64,000 nucleotides of DNA from Sphingomonas lutea (lineage in GTDB: Bacteria > Pseudomonadota > Alphaproteobacteria > Sphingomonadales > Sphingomonadaceae). Below the pieces are notes generated by a model. That model was not told the origin of the DNA and did no database searches. It saw only the letters and a list, made by a program, of their open reading frames with translations. Position numbers and translations under genes: made by a program. Below, in pieces: positions 38,394 to 47,596 of this stretch. Numbering within the stretch: the first letter of the stretch is position 1; each line of letters begins with the position of its first letter. The stretch spans positions 1,508,501 through 1,572,500 of the forward strand of contig NZ_CP060718.1 in NCBI RefSeq assembly GCF_014396785.1, in the 5' to 3' direction.

Positions 38394-39899
38394 GCGGCGG
38401 CGTCCTCGGGTTCAAGCTCGAGCCGAGGAAACAGCGGCGTCGGCGCAGCGATCGGTGCCCCGCCCGCGCCCGCGTCGATTGCCTGCATCAGCTTTTCCAC
38501 CGAAGCGGGAATAACCGGCGCAATTGCCTCGGCCAGCTGACGCACCGCGACCACCAGCGTGCCGAGCACCGCGGCCATTCGCGCCGGATCGGTCTTGCGC
38601 AGTGCCCACGGTGCCATCGCGTCGACATATTGGTTGCAGGCGAACACCGCGCGCATCCACGCCTCGATGCCCACCGAAAAGGCGAAGCGCTCGAACGCCT
38701 CGGGCACTTCGACACCGGTGGCCTGGGCAACCAAGGCGAGCAATTCCTTGTCCTCCGGCGCTTCGCCTGCATCCGGAAGAACGCCGTCTAAATTCTTGAA
38801 GATCATCGATAAAGTGCGCTGTGCCAGATTGCCGAAGCTGTTTGCCAGCTCGGCGTTCACGCGGTTGACGATCGCTTCGTTGCTGTAGCTGCCGTCCTGC
38901 CCGAACGGCACTTCGCGCAGCAGGAAATAGCGCAAGGCGTCGGCGCCATAGCGCGCGGCCAGCTCCATCGGATCGACGACATTGCCGAGCGACTTGGACA
39001 TCTTCTCCCCGCCGCGCGCGAGCAGGAAACCATGCGCGAAGATCTGGCGCGGGATCGGCAAGCCGGCCGACATCAGGAACGCCGGCCAATAGACCGCGTG
39101 GAAGCGGACGATGTCCTTGCCGATCAAATGGACGTTCGCGGGCCAGAAGCGTGCCCACTCCCCGCCCGGTCGGGAAAGCCGACGCCGGTCATGTAGGTCG
39201 TCAGCGCATCGACCCACACGTACATCACATGGTCGGGCGATCCCGGCACCGGCACGCCCCAGTCGAAGCTGGTACGCGACACGCTGAGATCCTTGAGCCC
39301 GCCTTCGACGAAGCGCATCACCTCGTTGCGGCGGCTTTCGGGGCGGATGAAGTCGGGCTGCTCTGCATAGAGGGCGAGCAGGCGGTCCTGATATCTGGAC
39401 AAGCGGAAGAACCAGGTTTCCTCCGCCGTCCACTCGACCGGAGTTCCCTGCGGAGAGACTTTCGCGCCCCCTCGCCCGCAATCAGCTCGCTTTCGTCGTA
39501 AAAGGCCTCGTCGCGCACCGAATACCAGCCCTCGTAGCGGTCGAGATAAAGGTCGCCCGCCGCCTCCATCGCCTTCCAGATGGCGATGCTCGCCTCATGG
39601 TGGCGCGGCTCGGACGTGCGCACAAAGCTATCGAACGAAATATTCAAGACCGCGCACATCTCACGGAAATATCCAGACATTTCGTCGGCAAACTCGAGCG
39701 TATCGCGGTCGTTGGCGCGCGCCGTCTGGACCATCTTCAGCCCATGTTCGTCGGTTCCGGTGACCAGCCGCACGTCGCGTCCGCGCGCGCGCTGGAACCG
39801 CGCGATCGCATCCGCGGCAATCCCTTCATAGGCGTGGCCGATATGCGGCCGCCCGTTGGGGTAATTGATCGCGGTGGTGATGAGGTAGGGCTCGGACAT
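38390..39899 (-). CDS. metG: Methionyl-tRNA synthetase (two frameshifts)
   Basis: Class I aminoacyl-tRNA synthetase, essential. The start [23 protein letters not shown] includes the HIGH motif (PHIGH); the KMSKS motif is in [15 protein letters not shown]; the anticodon-binding helical domain follows. The frame breaks twice, at the C run 39467-39471 and at 39160-39163. Adding one base at each gives [19 protein letters not shown] and [15 protein letters not shown], both exact family readings, and a 503-residue protein. Two independent breaks in an essential single-copy gene point to sequence error. It overlaps tatD by 4 bases. Confidence 0.93.
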
Positions 39900-39932
39900 G
39901 CCTGCCGCCCCTAGCCGCGCCCGCCTAGCGCA

Positions 39933-40900
39933 TCAACGTTCGCCGGCCACATCCGCAAGGATGCCGCCCAGCTGGAACACCGTCGCTGCGGGATCGAGCG
40001 ACAGGCGCGGCGCAATCGCCGCCAGCTCGCGCGCCTTGTCATAGGCGTTCAGCGCGCGTTCCCGTCCCGCCCCCTGCAGCCCCGCGCCTCGCGCGCGATC
40101 AGCGACGGCGCGAGGTCGAGGAAGGCCGCATAACGCTCGGCCGACGCCTTCTTACCAAGATCTTGCGCCAAGTCTGACCGACGGCCGTTGGTGGGATCGC
40201 CCTGGCGCAGGATGGTCAGCGCCGCATCCTCAAGCTTGGCCAAACCGAGCTCGGCGAAGGCCAGCGCGCGGCCCGCCGACCCTTCCGACATCGCCACCAC
40301 TCGCTGGCGCTCGGCGGCGCTGACATCGGGCGTTTCCCGCTCGAGGATCGACGCCATGACGTCATCGTCAAGCGATTGAAAATCCAGCCTTCTGCAGCGC
40401 GAGCGGATGGTCGGGAGGAGCCGGCCAGGCGCGTGGCTGACGAGGAGGAACAGGCTGTTGGGCGGCGGTTCCTCGAGGATCTTGAGCAAGGCATTCGCGG
40501 CGGATGTCTCAAGCTCGTCGATCGGATCGATGACGATCGCGCGCCAGTCCGACAGCGCCGGCGTAAGACCGAGGAATTCGCCGAGCTCGCGCACCTGCTT
40601 GACCGAAATGTTGCGCGCCAGCCCCTCGCCTTTCTCGCGCGGCAGGCGCTGGATCCAGCGCATGTCGGGATGGCTCTCGGCGGTGATCAGCCGGGCCATG
40701 GGATGTTCGGCGGGCGTGTCGAGCGGCGCGGCTTCGAACGCCGGCCCCGCCGCCTCGGCCAGCAGGCGCGTCGCAGCGGCCCGGGCGAAGCGCGCCTTGC
40801 CGACACCCCGCGGTCCGGCGAGCAGCCAGGCATGATGCAATTTGCGCATGGCCCAGGCGCTGCTGAACTGCTCAACCGCGCGATCGTGGCCGAGGATCAT
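39933..40900 (-). CDS. holB: DNA polymerase III subunit delta' (one frameshift)
   Basis: Clamp-loader subunit that stimulates delta to open the sliding clamp. Walker A region GPRGVGKARFARA, the delta'-typical LLKILEEPPPNSLFLLVSH and SRCRRLDFQSL are present. As read, the frame ends early; adding one G in the run 40080-40083 extends it through GRERALNAYDKARELAAIA to TGA at 39933-39935 (322 aa), a normal C-terminus. Overlaps tmk by 4 bases (tmk-holB is a classical pair) and precedes metG by 33 bases. Confidence 0.9.
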
Positions 40901-41535
40901 GGGAGAAGATCCGCCAACGCCGCGACCAAACGCGCGGTGACTGCCTCAAGCGTTCCTGTCGCGTCGACCAACGTCACCCGCTCGGGCTCGGCCGCTGCAA
41001 TCTCGCGAAAGGCGCGGTCGACCGCCTGATGATAGTCCGCCGGCCGGCCGCCGATGCGATCAGGCCGGTCACGATCGCGTGCCGCGGCGCGCTCGTTTCC
41101 ATCGGGCAGCAGGAGGATCAAGGTCCGGTCGGGGAAGCCGTTGCCGATGGCGAAGGCGTTGATCGCCCGCACCTCGGCCACCCCCAGTCCGCCCGCTCCG
41201 CCCTGATAGGCGAGCGAGCTATCGACGAAGCGGTCGCACAGCACCCATGCGCCCGCCGCCAGCGCGGGTTCGATCGTCTTGACCACATGGTCGGCGCGCG
41301 CCGCCGCGAACAGCAACGCCTCGGCGCGCGCGTTCCAGCGATCCTCGGCGCCCTGCAGCAGAAGATCACGGATGCGCTCGGCCCCCTCGCTTCCGCCCGG
41401 TTCGCGAGTCTCCACGACCTCCAGGCCGCGCTCGCGCAAGGCTTGGGCGAGCGCGCGGACCTGGGTCGACTTCCCGACTCCCTCCCCGCCCTCGAGGCTG
41501 ATGAATTTGCCGCGCGGTGTCGCCTGCGCGGTCAC
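40897..41535 (-). CDS. tmk: Thymidylate kinase
   Basis: P-loop kinase making dTDP from dTMP, 212 residues. FISLEGGEGVGKSTQVRAL is the P-loop, TREPGGSEGAERIRDLLL the DR/E region, and CDRFVDSSLAYQGGAGGLG the LID region. GTG at 41535 is the likely start (MTAQATPRGKFISLEGG) and overlaps the dacA stop by 4 bases; an apparent longer open frame to 41883 runs antisense-like through dacA and is not real. Confidence 0.94.
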   Translation of the reverse strand: MTAQATPRGKFISLEGGEGVGKSTQVRALAQALRERGLEVVETREPGGSEGAERIRDLLLQGAEDRWNARAEALLFAAARADHVVKTIEPALAAGAWVLCDRFVDSSLAYQGGAGGLGVAEVRAINAFAIGNGFPDRTLILLLPDGNERAAARDRDRPDRIGGRPADYHQAVDRAFREIAAAEPERVTLVDATGTLEAVTARLVAALADLLP

Positions 41536-42713
41536 GCCATCCCGACAAGCTGCTTGAGGCCGAGCCAGACGCGGCCGAAGAAGCCTGCCTGGCCGACGTC
41601 GGCACCGGCGACCAGCGGCACCACCTGCTCGCCCGTGTCCCCGGTCATGATCACCAGCTGCGCAACCTCCTGGCCCTCCTTGATCGGCGCAGCGATCGGC
41701 CCCTGGTAACGCACCTTCATGCGCACCGGCTGATTGACCGTCAGCCCGGCAGGGATGGTCACCGCCAGGTCGCGCGGCGCCATCAAGGGGACTTCGGCGT
41801 CGCTGCCCAGCTGCACCTGCGCCGATCCGACCTGCTGGCCCGCCTTGAACAGCGGCTTCGCCTGCCAGGAATTGAAGCCCCATTCCATCAGCCGCGTCGA
41901 TTCCTGCACGCGCGCATTCCAGCTATCGAGCCCGGCGACGACCTCGATCAGGCGGCGGCCGTTCTGCTCGGCCGACCCGGTGAAGCCGTAGCCCGCCTCG
42001 TCGGTGTGACCGGTCTTGAGACCGTCCGCGCCCGGCACCTTGCCAAGGATCGGGTTGCGGTTGCCCTGGGTGATCGCCTGCCCCGATCCCAGGGTTTTGC
42101 CCCAGGTGAAGCTCGGCTTGTTGTAGAATTGCTTGTACAGCTTGGGATGGCGCTCGACCGTCGCCCGCGCCAGCGTCGCCAGGTCGCGCGCGGTGACATA
42201 GGTGCAGCCCTCGTCGGGCCAGCCGTTGCTGTTGCAGAAGCGACTGTTGGTCAGTCCAAGCTCCTTGGCCAGCGCATTCATCTGGTTGGCGAACGCCTGC
42301 TCGGTCCCCGCAATGCACTCCGCCAGCACCACCGAGGCGTCGTTGCCCGACAGGGTGACGATGCCGTGAAGCAGGTTTTCGACGCTGACCTGTTCATTGA
42401 CCGACAGGAACATCGTCGATCCCGCGGCCGGCCCATGCCATTTCTGCCACGTTTCCGGGCGCACGGTGCACATCTTGTTCAACGGCAGCTTGCCCTGGTC
42501 GATCAGCTCGAACGCGACCTCGGTGGTCATCATCTTGGCCATCGATGCCGGCGGCATGCGCATGTCGGCGTTCTTGGCATAGAGAACCGCGCCCGACGAC
42601 AAGTCGACCAGGATCGCGGTCTTGGCCGGCGTGTCGAACGGCGGCGCGGCGGCGGGTGCGGCGCTGGCGAACAGCAGGGAGGCGGCGGTTGCGAACAGGA
42701 TGGAGCGCGGCAT
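41532..42713 (-). CDS. D-alanyl-D-alanine carboxypeptidase (PBP5/6-like)
   Basis: A 393-residue periplasmic penicillin-binding protein trimming the terminal D-Ala of peptidoglycan pentapeptides. Signal peptide ends SAAPAAA (about residue 23). Active-site motifs: S57-x-x-K60 in PPASMAKMMT, SGN in TLSGNDASV, and KTG in DGLKTGHTDEAG. The C-terminal domain (from about 280) ends GFFGRVWLGLKQLVG, an amphipathic membrane-anchor helix as in DacA/DacC. Leads the tmk-holB-metG run. Confidence 0.93.
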   Translation of the reverse strand: MPRSILFATAASLLFASAAPAAAPPFDTPAKTAILVDLSSGAVLYAKNADMRMPPASMAKMMTTEVAFELIDQGKLPLNKMCTVRPETWQKWHGPAAGSTMFLSVNEQVSVENLLHGIVTLSGNDASVVLAECIAGTEQAFANQMNALAKELGLTNSRFCNSNGWPDEGCTYVTARDLATLARATVERHPKLYKQFYNKPSFTWGKTLGSGQAITQGNRNPILGKVPGADGLKTGHTDEAGYGFTGSAEQNGRRLIEVVAGLDSWNARVQESTRLMEWGFNSWQAKPLFKAGQQVGSAQVQLGSDAEVPLMAPRDLAVTIPAGLTVNQPVRMKVRYQGPIAAPIKEGQEVAQLVIMTGDTGEQVVPLVAGADVGQAGFFGRVWLGLKQLVGMA

Positions 42714-42755
42714 GGAGAAGATGGGTTTCCTCGATTCAGGCGTGAGGAGACCTGT

Positions 42756-43883
42756 CTATCGCCGGGCGATGGCGTTCGCCAGCAGTCCGACGCCCATCGC
42801 GTAGTAATTCGAGCAATTATAATCGAGGATCGCGCGGTAATTGCCGGTCAGGAGATAGCCCTGGGCATAAGCGCCCGGCGTTTCCATAAGCGCCACCAGC
42901 TCGGTATCAGGCAAAGTCCGTCCTGTCGGCATCACGCCCATCGAACGCCATTGCGCGACCGTCAGCCAGCGGCTGTGCCTGCGATAGACGTTGGGGCATC
43001 GCGGCGGGTTGAGGCGCGATTGCACCGCGGCGCGGTTGAGCGTGCCCGGAATCGCCACCGGCACGCCCCACGGCATGTCACGCTTCCACCCCGCGTTACG
43101 CAGGTAATTGGCGATCGAAGCGAAGGCGTCGTCTTCGTTGCGCCAGATGTCGGCATAACCGTCGGCATCGCCGTCGGCGCGCAGGCGCAGCGCGACGGTC
43201 GGCATGAACTGCGGATAGCCAGTCGCGCCGGCATAGCTGCCCTTTAGCTGCCAGCGCTGCACGCCCTGGTCCATCAGCTTCAACGCGGCGAGGAATTCGT
43301 CCTCGAACATCTGCCGCCGCCGCCCTTCATAGGCGAGGCTGGCAAGCGCATCGAGCAGGTCGAAGCTGCCGGTCACCGCGCCGTAACTCGTTTCCTTGCC
43401 GTAGATTGCGATGATCACTGCGGGATCGACGCCGTACATCGCCTGGATGCGCGACAGATTCGCCCAGTGCGACGAATAGCGCGCCTGTCCGCGGCTGATC
43501 AGCGAACTAGTGATGTGGCGGGTCAGATACGGCCCGAACGATGCCGGCGCATAGTCAGTCCGGGTCGACGTCGGCCGCTGCGCGCGGTCGAGGTCCATCG
43601 CGCGCTGGTTGAGCCGCAAATAGGGAACGACTGCCTGGATGGTGGCCTCGCGCACCCCCTGCTGCCGCGCGAGCGCCGCGAGCCGCACCTTGTAGCCGTC
43701 CCACGCACTCTGCGGCGGCGGTGCATAAGCGGGCTGTGGATAGACCGGCTGCGGATAGACCGGCTGCGGATAGACCGGGGTGAGCTGCGCGACCTGGACC
43801 GGCGCGGGGCCTGCCACGATGGCGGACGGGCGCGGTTGCGCCGAAGGTGTCGCAAGCGCCATCGCCGACGTCACCGCCAGCAT
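42756..43883 (-). CDS. Lytic murein transglycosylase, MltB-like
   Basis: About 375 residues. A signal-like N-terminus (LAVTSAMALATPSAQ) and a Pro/Tyr-rich linker of repeated VYPQP lead to an MltB/SLT_2 domain: VDPAVIIAIYGKETSYG carries the catalytic Glu; MFEDEFLAALKLMDQG and GSYAGATGYPQFMP follow the family. The C-terminus (SMGVMPTGRTLPD ... TGNYRAILDYNCSNYYAMGV) matches the peptidoglycan-binding extension of this group. I start at ATG 43883; in-frame codons up to 43967 are possible. Together with dacA it forms a small cell-wall neighbourhood. Confidence 0.88.
   Translation of the reverse strand: MLAVTSAMALATPSAQPRPSAIVAGPAPVQVAQLTPVYPQPVYPQPVYPQPAYAPPPQSAWDGYKVRLAALARQQGVREATIQAVVPYLRLNQRAMDLDRAQRPTSTRTDYAPASFGPYLTRHITSSLISRGQARYSSHWANLSRIQAMYGVDPAVIIAIYGKETSYGAVTGSFDLLDALASLAYEGRRRQMFEDEFLAALKLMDQGVQRWQLKGSYAGATGYPQFMPTVALRLRADGDADGYADIWRNEDDAFASIANYLRNAGWKRDMPWGVPVAIPGTLNRAAVQSRLNPPRCPNVYRRHSRWLTVAQWRSMGVMPTGRTLPDTELVALMETPGAYAQGYLLTGNYRAILDYNCSNYYAMGVGLLANAIARR
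43731..43775. repeat. Three 15-bp tandem repeats inside the MltB-like gene
   Basis: Units at 43731-43745, 43746-43760 and 43761-43775 follow CGGCTGCGGATAGAC on the + strand, the first with two changes. In the protein they encode the repeated VYPQP linker between signal peptide and catalytic domain. The count is likely to vary between strains. Confidence 0.8.
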
Positions 43884-44054
43884 TACTCCCCAATCACTCG
43901 CAACTCCACGCTCCTCATCACAACCGAGGCTAGTCCGGACAACCCACGAGACGCCAGCATGGTTCATCGCGCGCCTTGCACAGCCCGGCTTACCAAGCGA
44001 TATCGCGCGGCAGATGAAGGAGAGGTGGCCAGCCGTTCGGCCACCGTCCGCGCT

Positions 44055-44144
<90 letters not shown>

Positions 44145-44216
44145 CGCCTGGCCCAGCGCCGATTGCCCGCATTCGCCGTTCGTCGAATTAACGCTTCCAT
44201 TCATCGGGCGTTCACG

Positions 44217-44246
44217 CTACAAATGTAGCACTGTCTACAAATGTAG
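44217..44246 (+). promoter_or_regulatory. Two BlaI-type operators upstream of the blaI-like gene
   Basis: The palindrome CTACAAATGTAG occurs twice, at 44217-44228 and 44235-44246, 18 bases centre to centre, 16 bases before the blaI-like ATG. It contains the TACA/TGTA half-sites bound by BlaI/MecI-family repressors. This strongly implies autoregulation of the blaI-M56 operon. CAGGAG at 44251-44256 is the ribosome-binding site. No other copies of the palindrome were seen upstream of the later genes. Confidence 0.85.
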
Positions 44247-44261
44247 TGTCCAGGAGTCGCA

Positions 44262-44642
44262 ATGCTCAGCAAGCTTCCGCCCCGCGAACGTCAGATCGTC
44301 GACATCCTTTATGAGCGCGGCCCCGTAGCCGTGTCCGACATCTGCGAAGCGCTTCCCGACCAGCTGAGCGGATCCGCCGTCCGCGCCATGCTCAAGCGGC
44401 TCGAGGACAAGGGCTTCGTCCAGCGCACCGATTCGGACCGCGGCTTCCTCTACAGCCCGTCGGTGTCCGAGACTGCCGCGAAGAAGTCCGCCTTGAGCGA
44501 GATCGTCCGCGTGTTCTTCAACGGCTCGCCGGCCAGCGCCGCCTCTGCGCTGCTCGGCATGTCGGACCGCCTCGAAGGCAAGGACCTCGACGAGCTCGAG
44601 GCGATGATTGCCCGCGCTCGCGAGGTAAAGGGGGGCAAATGA
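44262..44642 (+). CDS. BlaI/MecI/CopY-family transcriptional regulator
   Basis: A 126-residue winged-helix repressor. The DNA-binding half has LPPRERQIVDILYERGPVAV and GSAVRAMLKRLEDKGFVQRT; the C-terminal half dimerises. In the beta-lactamase model, BlaR1 metalloprotease activity leads to cleavage of such repressors. The stop overlaps the next ATG by 4 bases, and two operators sit in front of it. No beta-lactamase or PBP2a gene is adjacent, so the regulon is unknown. Confidence 0.92.
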   Translation: MLSKLPPRERQIVDILYERGPVAVSDICEALPDQLSGSAVRAMLKRLEDKGFVQRTDSDRGFLYSPSVSETAAKKSALSEIVRVFFNGSPASAASALLGMSDRLEGKDLDELEAMIARAREVKGGK

Positions 44643-46513
44643 TCTCCATCCTGCTGTCGATTGCGCTCAAGTCGGTGATCGTCGCCGGCGGCACGCTCGG
44701 CCTCCTCGCCCTGCTCAAGAACCGCTCCGCGGCGGAGCGGTCGTGGGTCGCGCACGTCGGGCTCGTGGCGCTGTTGCTGCTCGCTTTCGCACCGCTGGTG
44801 CTCCCCAACCTCGCGGTTGAAACGCCGGCCTGGATGAGCCCGTCGGCGCCGGTCGCGAACGCACCGCAAGCCACGACGCCCGCCCCCGCCGTGCCCGATG
44901 CCGCGCCAACGTCTGCCGCCTCGCCTATGCCTGCGGACCCGGTCGATTCCGGCTGGACAATCAGCACCGCCGCCGCGGCCGGCGCGATCTACGCCCTTCC
45001 CGCCGCGATCCTGCTGATCATCACCTTCCTTGCGCTGGCGCGCTTGATCGCCCTGCGCGCCCGCGCCGACGTGCTGGTCGACGGCCACTGGCTGAGCGCC
45101 CTTGCCCGCGCCCAGCGCCGCATGGGCTTCAAGCATGGCACCGCCTTGCTCACCAGCGACGATTTGTCCTCGCCGATCAGCTGGGGGCTGATGCGCCCGG
45201 TGATCCTCCTGAATTCGCGCGCGGTCGAGGCCGCCGGCGAAGCCGAAGCGATCATCGCGCATGAGCTTGCGCACGTTGCTCGGCTCGACTGGGCCAAGCT
45301 GCTGCTGGCACGCGTCGCCACCGCGCTTTTCTGGTTCAATCCGCTGGTATGGATGCTCGCCCGCGAAGCGCATCAGCTGCGCGAAGAAGCGGCCGACGAT
45401 GCCGTCCTCGGCGCCGATATCCAGGATACCGATTATGCCCAGCTGCTGGTCGGCGTCGCCCGGCACGAATGTTCGGGCCTGCTGCTCGGCGCGCATGGCG
45501 TCGCTCCGTCCAAGAGCTCGCTTGCCCGCCGTGTCGCGCGCGTTCTCGACGGCCGCTCGGCGCGCGGTCCCGGCGCGCGCTCGTTCACGCTCGGCGTCTT
45601 GAGCGGTGCGATGCTCGTCGCCGCTCCGCTCGCCGCGCTGACGCTCGTGCCCGGCGGCAGGTCAGCGGTCCCGGCTGCGCCCGCGCTGGCGGTTGCTGCG
45701 AACGGTGAGCCGACCGCGCCTTATTACCCTGCCGCCGACCTTCCGACCGATCTGCCAAGCATCATCGCGGATGGCGTTTCGACCTCGGTCACGACCGCGC
45801 TCGCCGTGGCCGCCGTCGCGCATCCGCATGAGGCAGACGACCCCGCCGACGCCCTCGCCGATGCGCGCGAACGCCGCGAAGATGCACTCGACGCCGCGCA
45901 AGAGGCTCGGTCCGCGGCGCTCGAAGCCGCTGCCGAGGCGCGCGAGCAGGCGGCGCACGCCCGTGCCCAGGCCGCCGACGGCCGCCGCGCCGCACGGGCC
46001 GCGCGTGGCCAGGAAGCACTCATCGAGCAGGCGATCGAGCTGCGCGCGCTCGGGGTCACCTCCGAATATGTCAACGCCATGCGCGCCGCGGCGCCGCAAT
46101 TGCGCGGGCTCGACGCGTCCGCCTTTACCGGCCTGAAGGCCGTCGGCGTCACTCCCGATTATGCGCGCGAGATGGCGGCCGCACTGCCGCGCGTGACGCC
46201 CGGCGACCTGACCCAGTTGCGCGCCGTCGGCGTGACCGGCAGCTACGTGCGTGCGATGAACGAAGCGGGAATCCGCGCGGGCGTCGATGAATATGTCGAG
46301 ATGCGCGCTGTTGGCGTCAGCCCGTCCTATGTGAAGAAGCTGCGCGAGGCCGGCTACGTCTTCCGCGGCGATGTCGACAAACTTGTCGAGCTGTACGTGC
46401 TGGGGGTTTCGCCCAGCCAGTTGCGCGGCCTGCGCAATGTGCCGCCCAGGCCGCCCGCCCCGCCGACGCCCTTGCCCAACTCGAGGCGGCCCGCAGACCC
46501 CGACGACGGCTAA
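44639..46513 (+). CDS. M56 (BlaR1/MecR1-like) membrane metallopeptidase with C-terminal helical repeats
   Basis: A 624-residue membrane protein. Hydrophobic segments lie at about 8-25, 38-58, 113-140 and 314-336; the zinc-site HELAH starts at H208 (IIAHELAHVARLDW), with FWFNPLVWMLAREAHQLREE supplying the third ligand region. There is no C-terminal penicillin-binding sensor domain as in BlaR1. Instead an Ala/Arg-rich coiled coil (about 400-460) is followed by about five roughly 29-residue repeats (about 461-605) of the pattern ELRALGVTSEYVNAM / LKAVGVTPDYAREM. It shares the operon with the repressor, so it likely inactivates the repressor on an unknown envelope signal. Confidence 0.88.
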   Translation: MISILLSIALKSVIVAGGTLGLLALLKNRSAAERSWVAHVGLVALLLLAFAPLVLPNLAVETPAWMSPSAPVANAPQATTPAPAVPDAAPTSAASPMPADPVDSGWTISTAAAAGAIYALPAAILLIITFLALARLIALRARADVLVDGHWLSALARAQRRMGFKHGTALLTSDDLSSPISWGLMRPVILLNSRAVEAAGEAEAIIAHELAHVARLDWAKLLLARVATALFWFNPLVWMLAREAHQLREEAADDAVLGADIQDTDYAQLLVGVARHECSGLLLGAHGVAPSKSSLARRVARVLDGRSARGPGARSFTLGVLSGAMLVAAPLAALTLVPGGRSAVPAAPALAVAANGEPTAPYYPAADLPTDLPSIIADGVSTSVTTALAVAAVAHPHEADDPADALADARERREDALDAAQEARSAALEAAAEAREQAAHARAQAADGRRAARAARGQEALIEQAIELRALGVTSEYVNAMRAAAPQLRGLDASAFTGLKAVGVTPDYAREMAAALPRVTPGDLTQLRAVGVTGSYVRAMNEAGIRAGVDEYVEMRAVGVSPSYVKKLREAGYVFRGDVDKLVELYVLGVSPSQLRGLRNVPPRPPAPPTPLPNSRRPADPDDG

Positions 46514-46611
46514 CCACCGCCCCGCCCGACTACCTCTGACCAGTAATTTTTGACGCCTGGCCCGGGCGAACGGGCGGACCTTGCCTGAATTCTCGCCAAA
46601 GGAGACCCGCC

Positions 46612-47490
46612 GTGACCCGCTCCCTCGCCTCGCTCTGCGCGATCTTCCTCACCACCGTGTCCGTCGCCGCGGCCTGCACGGCCGCCACGTCCGACACGAT
46701 CGCTTTCACGATGGAGGCGGCGCGGGAACCGAACCGAATCCACGCCACCTTTCGTGACAGCGACCGCGACGGCAAGCGGGACCACGACCGCTGGTCTAGC
46801 ACATTTGCGCTATCGGAATTCGCCGGCCTCGATGTGACCGCGTTCCGCGGCTCTGGGCAGCGACCGGTCCGCTTCGCCATCACGCGCGAAGCCGGTCAGT
46901 TGGATTGCGCTGGCCAGGGCGGCAGCGCCCTCGCCCGGGGCACCTGCCGCTTTACGCCGAATGCCGGCTTCCTCCAGCTGCTTGCCAACCGCGGGATCGC
47001 GCGGCCCACGGAGGATGAAAAGTTCGCGCTGATGGCGGTCGATGTCCGCCGCGCCCTCATCGATGTCATCGCCAGCGCGGGCTACCCGACGCCGGGCGTC
47101 GACGACCTCATCGCCGCCACCGCGGTCGGGGTGACCAGCGATTACATCCGGCAATTGGCGGAGATCGGCTACCGTCCCGCGTCGATCGACGACCTGGTCC
47201 AGTTCCGCGCGCTCAACATCACGCCCGATTATGTCGGTGGCTTCGCGCGCATCGGCTATCGGAAAATGGCGCCCGATGAGCTGGTCCAGCTCAAGGCGCT
47301 GGGCGTCACGCCGGAGTATGTGACCGCCTTCAATCGCGCGGGCTTCCGCAACCTCTCGGTCGACCAGCTTGTCCAGCTCAAGGCGCTCGGGATCACGCCC
47401 GAATTCGTGGCGGCAGTCGCTCAGCGCCCGGGTGAGCTTCCGCCGGTCGAGCAGATGGTTGTGCTCCAATCGCTTGATCGCCGCCGCTGA
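46612..47490 (+). CDS. Exported protein with the same helical repeats as the M56 peptidase
   Basis: A 292-residue protein with an N-terminal export signal ending around VAAACTAA. The middle (about 35-120) has a beta-rich look and no recognisable family. From about 160 to the end are four repeats of roughly 30 residues, such as LVQLKALGVTPEYVTAF and LVQFRALNITPDYVGGF, closely matching the C-terminal repeats of the M56 peptidase just upstream. GTG 46612 with AAAGGAG 7 bases before is the start. Function unknown. Sharing a repeat with the neighbouring sensor protease suggests a partner, decoy or ligand-presenting protein; this is inference. Confidence 0.75.
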   Translation: MTRSLASLCAIFLTTVSVAAACTAATSDTIAFTMEAAREPNRIHATFRDSDRDGKRDHDRWSSTFALSEFAGLDVTAFRGSGQRPVRFAITREAGQLDCAGQGGSALARGTCRFTPNAGFLQLLANRGIARPTEDEKFALMAVDVRRALIDVIASAGYPTPGVDDLIAATAVGVTSDYIRQLAEIGYRPASIDDLVQFRALNITPDYVGGFARIGYRKMAPDELVQLKALGVTPEYVTAFNRAGFRNLSVDQLVQLKALGITPEFVAAVAQRPGELPPVEQMVVLQSLDRRR

Positions 47491-47596
47491 TCCGTCCGGT
47501 GACGAGCTTCGGTCGAACCGTCTGTCGATTGGTCGAAGGCCGTTGGCGCCACCACAAACGCTGCATCAGTGGCGACGAAAGACAAAAGGGGAATAT

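Noticed and set aside
43731..43775. Short direct repeats as a CRISPR fragment
   Set aside because: The units are contiguous without spacers and encode an in-frame Pro-rich linker.
44217..46513. Beta-lactam resistance operon
   Set aside because: BlaI and an M56 peptidase are present, but there is no beta-lactamase or PBP2a nearby and the peptidase lacks the penicillin-binding sensor domain.
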